Source of the DNA: Rhodanobacteraceae bacterium
GTDB taxonomy: Bacteria > Pseudomonadota > Gammaproteobacteria > Xanthomonadales > Rhodanobacteraceae
DNA: 9,662 nucleotides
Reading direction: 5' to 3'
Assembly: GCA_012270595.1 (NCBI GenBank)
Contig: JAAXIA010000185.1
Location: 1-9,662 of the forward strand
Shown here: one piece after another, positions 5,619 through 9,662 of the stretch
Layout: each line of letters opens with the position of its first letter
How positions within the stretch are numbered: the first letter of the stretch is position 1
Notes under the pieces: model-generated
Told to the model about the DNA's origin: nothing
Database searches by the model: none
Seen by the model: the letters and a program-made list of their open reading frames with translations, nothing else
Position numbers and translations under genes: made by a program

Positions 5619-6836
5619 ATGCGTTTAAAACCACTTGTTCTTGCCGTGGCTGGCGTTCTTGTTACCGGCCAGGCGCTCTCGGCACAGGCCGCTCCCAATC
5701 CCGTCGTCGGTGGTGCTGGTAGTGACTTTACGATGCACGGTGGAGTGAAGTTCACTTACGACCGAACCCCTTATGACAAAGCTAATCGCAAGCGTCAGGG
5801 TGATTTCCTGTTTAATCGCGTTCAGCTTGGTTTCGATGGTGCTATCCATGGGGTGGAAGTGTCGGCACAGTATCGCTTTTACCAAGACAAAAATGTTATC
5901 CATCATGCTTGGTTAGGCTATAAGTTCACCGGAAATGACGAAGCAAGGCTAGGTATCACGAAGGTGCCTTTTGGTGCCAAGGATCTCTCGCATGGTGATT
6001 TCAACACGCCGCTCGATTACCTGGGTCTTGAAGATGGTGATCGTCAGTTGGGCCTGACCTATGCGCACTCAGGTCCGCTTGATCTTGGTCTGGCCTTCTT
6101 TAAGAGCGATGCGGTTGGCAGCCTGGCTGGTTCCAGAGCCGCTCACGCCAAAAGTCTTTACAGTAGCGTCACCGGTTGGTGCAGTGACCCTAACAGTAAA
6201 AAAGTGACTTGCAACCTGGCCTTGGGGCAGTACAACACGGTTGCTGCGCGTGCTGGCTATACCGTTGATCTCGCTGAGGGAGCTTCGACGAATGTGGGTG
6301 TCTCGGCACTGCGTGGTCAGCTACGAGACAAGCTTAAGCAGCAAGGCAAGTACTACGCCGGTGCGGTGTACGCAGCCACGAATTACCGGGGGCTTAACCT
6401 GAACCTGCAGGCGGCGCGTTATGCTTATCGTCTCAAGGGTATCAAGGGTGGCATTAACCGTGTGCAACTGGGTGGTAGCACCTGGGCGCCCAGCAAGGCC
6501 TTTGTCTGGACGGGTAACCTTGCCTATACCCTGCCAGTGTCCTGGGGGAGCGTCAGCGAGGTCACGCTGTTCAATGACTACTCGTTGATGAATCGTAAGA
6601 ACAGCACCAAGGTTGCTGGAAAAACCGTGAAACTGGCTAATACCTGGCTGGACAACATTGGTGCGGCAGTGAAAACGGGTGGACTGACCACCACTTTCAA
6701 CTACCTTACCGGACGTAACCTTCCTGATGCCAGTCCTTCCCTGGTCGCTGACAATGTGTTGGCTCAAGTGCCCGTCAAAGGCAAGAAGAGCAAAAAAGAA
6801 CACCGCGTCTACGTCTCCTTTGTCTACGCGTTCTAA
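5619..6836 (+). CDS. Outer-membrane beta-barrel porin (porin O/P-like)
   Basis: The product should form a diffusion channel in the outer membrane. The 405-residue precursor starts with a Sec signal (MRLKP, hydrophobic 6-17, likely cleavage after Ala24 in SAQA). The mature part alternates polar and hydrophobic residues in strand-like runs, with aromatic girdle residues, and ends in VSFVYAF, the C-terminal Phe typical of BAM-assembled barrels. HHAWLGYKF and LGITKVPFG (about 95-119) resemble phosphate-selective porin O/P proteins. Cys188 and Cys198 could close a disulfide in an external loop. The ATG at 5619 fits the signal start, with AAGGG about 10 bases upstream. It follows the betaine cassette in the same direction but has its own promoter candidate and terminator. 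Betaine, phosphate and general anions are all possible solutes; specificity cannot be read here. Confidence 0.85.
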   Translation: MRLKPLVLAVAGVLVTGQALSAQAAPNPVVGGAGSDFTMHGGVKFTYDRTPYDKANRKRQGDFLFNRVQLGFDGAIHGVEVSAQYRFYQDKNVIHHAWLGYKFTGNDEARLGITKVPFGAKDLSHGDFNTPLDYLGLEDGDRQLGLTYAHSGPLDLGLAFFKSDAVGSLAGSRAAHAKSLYSSVTGWCSDPNSKKVTCNLALGQYNTVAARAGYTVDLAEGASTNVGVSALRGQLRDKLKQQGKYYAGAVYAATNYRGLNLNLQAARYAYRLKGIKGGINRVQLGGSTWAPSKAFVWTGNLAYTLPVSWGSVSEVTLFNDYSLMNRKNSTKVAGKTVKLANTWLDNIGAAVKTGGLTTTFNYLTGRNLPDASPSLVADNVLAQVPVKGKKSKKEHRVYVSFVYAF

Positions 6837-6839
6837 GTG

Positions 6840-6856
6840 CACCATTGCTAATGGTG
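6840..6856 (+). other. Perfect small stem-loop just after the porin stop
   Basis: CACCATT (6840-6846) and AATGGTG (6850-6856) pair fully around a 3-base loop, four bases past the porin stop codon and directly before the intrinsic terminator. It probably protects the mRNA 3' end or is part of a tandem terminator. Confidence 0.5.
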
Positions 6857-6859
6857 AGT

Positions 6860-6893
6860 ATCCCGCCCGTCGAATGATGGGCGGGGTGTTTTT
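6860..6893 (+). terminator. Intrinsic terminator of the porin gene
   Basis: CCCGCCCGTC (6862-6871) pairs with GATGGGCGGG (6876-6885), with one G-U pair, around the tetraloop GAAT. The tail TGTTTTT (6887-6893) follows. The GC-rich stem and T-run make this the clearest rho-independent terminator in the window. Confidence 0.9.
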
Positions 6894-7175
6894 GCGCGGT
6901 CTTTCACTATGTGACCGTGTAGTCCTTAATTTCCTGAGATGTGCATGCCATAGTGCCCTGGCTCGTGGCGGACTGGGCACCGGGCGTTTTTCCGGGTCGC
7001 ATGTGTGCTGCTTATGCTGTTGCGTGGTATGACAAGAGCTTGTTCCCCTAGCGCAGCGCGTTTTCGTTCGGCTTGGTATAGTTGGGCTATTCCACCGCGA
7101 CTCCTTATTGATCCACATCTTTAAAACCCGTGTGCGTCTACTCGACGTGACCTTGAGTTGGTAGTCAAGAGTCTC
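6894..7175 (+). promoter_or_regulatory. Long leader region upstream of thrS
   Basis: No gene is supported in this region. GTGCCC (6953-6958) pairs with GGGCAC (6975-6980) and is followed by CGGGCG and a T5 run (6987-6991), a second terminator-like element. GGTATAG (7075-7081) pairs with CTATTCC (7087-7093) with one mismatch, around TTGGG. I could not settle on a promoter. In E. coli thrS, ThrRS binds a tRNA-like leader to repress its own translation; a similar role here is only inferred, and I cannot align the leader to that operator. Confidence 0.4.
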
Positions 7176-9080
7176 ATGATTCAGATTAGCTTACCGGATG
7201 GCCAAAAAAAGTCGTTTGACCACCCTGTTTCAGTGCAGGATGTGGCAGCTTCCATAGGGGCTGGTTTAGCCAGGGCTACTCTGGCGGGCAAGGTGGATAC
7301 CAGGCTGGTGGATGCCAGCTTTGTGGTTGATCACGATGCCAGGGTTGAAATCATTACCGAAAAAAGCCCCGAAGCGCTGGATATCTTGCGTCACTCCACT
7401 GCCCATCTGATGGGACAAGCGGTACAGCGGTTATTTCCTGGCGCGCAGGTCACGATCGGCCCGGTCATTGATAGTGGCTTCTACTACGATTTCGCCTACG
7501 ATCGCCCGTTTACGCTGGAGGATTTGCCAAAGATCGAAGTCGAGATGCACAACATTGTCGACGAGAGGCTTAAGGTGACCCGTCGGATGGCTTCACGTAC
7601 TGAGGCCATGGCATTTTTCATGCAACTGGGTGAGACATATAAAGTTGAAATCATCCAGGCTATGTCGGCCAATGAAGCGCTTTCGCTGTATTCACAGGGC
7701 GAGTTCACTGACTTGTGTCGTGGTCCACATGTTCCCCATACCGGCAAGCTGCATTCCTTCAAATTGATGAAGGTAGCCGGTGCCTATTGGCGTGGCGATG
7801 TCAACAACGCCATGCTTAGTCGTATTTATGGCACGGCCTGGCTGAGTGATCAAGATCTTAAAGCTTATTTGCTTCAACTGGCCGAGGCAGAAAAACGCGA
7901 TCATCGCAAGATTGGTAAAGCCTTGAACCTGTTTCATCAGCAAGAGGCAAGTCCGGGCATGGTGTTTTGGCATCCCAAGGGCTGGGCCATCTGGCAGCAA
8001 GTGGAACGTTACATGCGTACGGTGTACCGCAAGGGTGGTTACCACGAGGTACGCTGTCCACAGTTGCTGGACGTGTCCTTATGGAAAAAATCTGGTCACT
8101 GGGACCATTACCAGGAAAACATGTTCTTCACCGAGTCGGAAAAGCTTAACTTTGCACTTAAGCCGATGAACTGCCCGGGGCACGTGCAGATATTCAATAC
8201 ACGCCTGCATAGCTATCGTGATCTGCCGGTTCGCTATGGTGAGTTTGGTAGTTGTCATCGCAATGAACCCTCTGGTGCCCTGCATGGCATTATGCGTGTG
8301 CGTGCATTTACCCAGGATGATGGCCACATATTTTGCACACCGGCCCAGATCCAGGCTGAGGTGACGGCATTTCATACCCAGGCGATGGCGGTCTATGCAG
8401 ATTTTGGTTTTGAGCAGGTGGATGTTGTGCTGGCGCTACGACCGGATAAGCGTATTGGCAGCGATGATGCCTGGGACAAGGCCGAGACGGCTCTGCGCAA
8501 TGCCTTGATCCAGGCTGGCGTGCAGTGGACCGAGCTGCAGGGGGAAGGTGCCTTCTACGGTCCCAAAATTGAATATCACATGTGCGATTCCATCGGACGC
8601 TCATGGCAAATGGGCACCATGCAGGTGGATTTTATGATGCCCGAACGCCTCGGTGCTGAATATATTGATGAACATTCACAGAAAAAATGTCCAGTCATGC
8701 TGCACCGGGCGATCGTGGGTTCGATGGAACGCTTTATCGCAGTGCTGATTGAACATTACGCTGGGGCATTACCGACATGGCTGGCACCGGTGCGGGCGGT
8801 GGTGCTCAGTATTACCGACGCCCAGACCGATTATGCAGCTGAGGTGAGCGCGATTCTGACAAATAAGGGATTTCGGGTAGAGAGCGATTTGCGCAACGAA
8901 AAAATCGGCTATAAAATTCGCGAGCATACCTTGCAGAAGGTACCCTATCAGCTCGTGGTCGGTGATCGCGAGAAGGCCGAGCGCGCAGTTTCCGTGCGCA
9001 TCCGTTCGGGTGGACGTCCTGATGGTATCATGCCGTTGGCTGAGTTTATCCGGCATCTGGAGGCTGAGGTGTGTCATTAA
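7176..9080 (+). CDS. thrS: Threonyl-tRNA synthetase
   Basis: It charges tRNA-Thr with threonine in the cytoplasm. The 634 residues show the full bacterial layout: TGS domain (1-61), editing domain (about 62-240), class II catalytic core (about 245-535) and anticodon-binding domain (about 536-634). Editing-site residues appear as HSTAH (His73, His77) and CRGPH (Cys181, His185). The catalytic zinc ligands are Cys333 in MNCPGH, His384 in DDGHIFC and His510 in MLHRA, each one position from the E. coli numbering. Motif 2 is CHRNE (360-364) and motif 3 contains GSMERF with Arg519. The ATG at 7176 begins MIQISLPDG, matching the family start; a TTG at 7158 would add six unsupported residues. The Shine-Dalgarno is weak (AAGAG), as might suit a translationally regulated gene. 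infC follows after 78 bases. Confidence 0.98.
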   Translation: MIQISLPDGQKKSFDHPVSVQDVAASIGAGLARATLAGKVDTRLVDASFVVDHDARVEIITEKSPEALDILRHSTAHLMGQAVQRLFPGAQVTIGPVIDSGFYYDFAYDRPFTLEDLPKIEVEMHNIVDERLKVTRRMASRTEAMAFFMQLGETYKVEIIQAMSANEALSLYSQGEFTDLCRGPHVPHTGKLHSFKLMKVAGAYWRGDVNNAMLSRIYGTAWLSDQDLKAYLLQLAEAEKRDHRKIGKALNLFHQQEASPGMVFWHPKGWAIWQQVERYMRTVYRKGGYHEVRCPQLLDVSLWKKSGHWDHYQENMFFTESEKLNFALKPMNCPGHVQIFNTRLHSYRDLPVRYGEFGSCHRNEPSGALHGIMRVRAFTQDDGHIFCTPAQIQAEVTAFHTQAMAVYADFGFEQVDVVLALRPDKRIGSDDAWDKAETALRNALIQAGVQWTELQGEGAFYGPKIEYHMCDSIGRSWQMGTMQVDFMMPERLGAEYIDEHSQKKCPVMLHRAIVGSMERFIAVLIEHYAGALPTWLAPVRAVVLSITDAQTDYAAEVSAILTNKGFRVESDLRNEKIGYKIREHTLQKVPYQLVVGDREKAERAVSVRIRSGGRPDGIMPLAEFIRHLEAEVCH

Positions 9081-9122
9081 GATAGGGGCTGTTCGTAGGT
9101 CGTTATAGCTTGGATTTTCATC

Positions 9123-9150
9123 TACTTTTCTCATTTACTTTTTTCGAGGG
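9123..9150 (+). promoter_or_regulatory. U-rich leader and ribosome binding site of infC
   Basis: The stretch 9123-9144 is rich in T and C (runs of four and six T), suited to ribosomal protein S1 binding. It is followed by GAGGG (9146-9150), 8 bases before the ATC at 9159. This Shine-Dalgarno decides the infC start, since no ATG, GTG or TTG occurs in frame between the stop at 9096 and that ATC. Confidence 0.7.
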
Positions 9151-9158
9151 ATAGTCAC

Positions 9159-9662
9159 ATCGCTACCACCAGCAATAAAGGCAACCGCCGCAACCACGAG
9201 ATCCGCGTGCCACGCGTGCGTGTGATTGGCCCTGATTCTGAACAGCTTGGCGTACTTGCACGTGATGAGGCGCTGCGCACAGCCGGTGATTTCGGCCTTG
9301 ATCTGGTCGAAATCCAGCCCAATGGTGATCCACCAGTGTGCCGTATTATGGATTACGGCAAATTCAGGTTTGAAGCTCAGAAAAAGGTGCAAGCCGCGAA
9401 AAAGAAACAGAAGCGGATTGAAATCAAGGAGGTGAAGTTTCGACCGGTGACCGATGTGGGTGATTATCAGATCAAGCTGCGCAACATGCAGCGGTTTCTG
9501 GATAGTGGCGACAAGGTCAAGGTGACTGTTCGCTTTCGTGGCCGCGAAATGTCACATCAAGATCTGGGTCAGAACCTGGTTCGAAAGATCCAGGAAGATG
9601 TGGCTGAAAATGGTCAGGTTGAGTCCCTGCCACGACTTGAGGGGAGGCAGATGGTTATGATG
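9159..9662 (+). CDS. infC: Translation initiation factor IF-3, 3' end cut by the window edge
   Basis: IF-3 binds the 30S subunit, prevents early 50S joining and proofreads start-codon and initiator-tRNA choice. The frame from ATC 9159 is open for 168 codons to the window end; E. coli IF-3 has 180, so about ten codons are missing. The N domain shows the block NRRNHEIRVPRVRVIG (about 9-24), then LVEIQP, PPVCRIMDYGKF, the Lys-rich linker AAKKKQKR, and the C domain IEIKEVKFRP, GDYQIKLRNMQRFL, VRFRGREMSHQ and LEGRQMVMM. The first in-frame GTG lies inside the conserved N domain and the first ATG in MDYGKF, so neither can start the protein. Only the ATC with GAGGG 8 bases upstream fits. infC commonly starts with a rare ATT or ATC codon, which lets IF-3 repress its own synthesis. 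The next genes are expected to be rpmI and rplT. Confidence 0.96.
   Translation, partial: MATTSNKGNRRNHEIRVPRVRVIGPDSEQLGVLARDEALRTAGDFGLDLVEIQPNGDPPVCRIMDYGKFRFEAQKKVQAAKKKQKRIEIKEVKFRPVTDVGDYQIKLRNMQRFLDSGDKVKVTVRFRGREMSHQDLGQNLVRKIQEDVAENGQVESLPRLEGRQMVMM

Noticed and set aside
6321..7118. 265-codon open frame on the minus strand across the porin 3' half and its terminator
   Set aside because: It lies opposite a well-supported porin, crosses an intrinsic terminator, has no recognisable domain, and its sequence looks like the antisense of barrel strands.
1..9662. tRNA genes, rRNA, CRISPR arrays, insertion sequences, phage or defence genes
   Set aside because: I saw no cloverleaf, no regularly spaced repeats, no transposase motifs and no terminal inverted repeats anywhere in the window.

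Overview
The window looks like a chromosomal segment of a gammaproteobacterium of moderate GC content. The evidence is a thrS gene followed by infC with a non-AUG start, an outer-membrane porin with a C-terminal Phe, a lipoprotein-type substrate-binding protein, and protein matches to Gram-negative families. I cannot name the genus from sequence alone. Most of the window is ordinary core and transport genes. I did not find a clear new system.

Layout, left to right. (1) Positions 1-805 hold the 3' part of a DUF692/MNIO-type iron enzyme gene, broken by a +1 frameshift near 616-625. (2) On the minus strand and convergent to it is a UDP-glucuronate 4-epimerase-like gene (888-1907). (3) A gene-free stretch of about 500 nt (1908-2411) carries candidate promoters in both directions and a structured leader for the next operon. 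(4) Positions 2412-5438 encode a complete three-gene ABC importer for glycine betaine or a related quaternary amine: ATPase with CBS domains, permease, lipoprotein receptor. (5) After a hairpin and a fresh promoter comes a 405-residue outer-membrane porin (5619-6836), ended by tandem hairpins of which the second is a strong intrinsic terminator. (6) A leader of about 280 nt with further hairpins precedes thrS (7176-9080). (7) infC starts at 9159 with a very likely ATC start codon and runs off the right edge, probably only about ten codons short of its end.

How the genes fit together. The ABC cassette would import a compatible solute across the inner membrane, using ATP and a membrane-anchored receptor. 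The two CBS domains on the ATPase suggest gating by ionic strength or nucleotide. The porin next to it could provide passage across the outer membrane, but it appears to have its own promoter, so this link is inferred from position only. thrS and infC form the start of the conserved translation cluster that usually continues with rpmI-rplT. Both genes are classically autoregulated at translation, and the leaders here have features compatible with that. The sugar epimerase probably supplies UDP-galacturonate for surface polysaccharide but stands alone here. The MNIO gene lacks its upstream part in this window, so its peptide substrate and partner cannot be seen.
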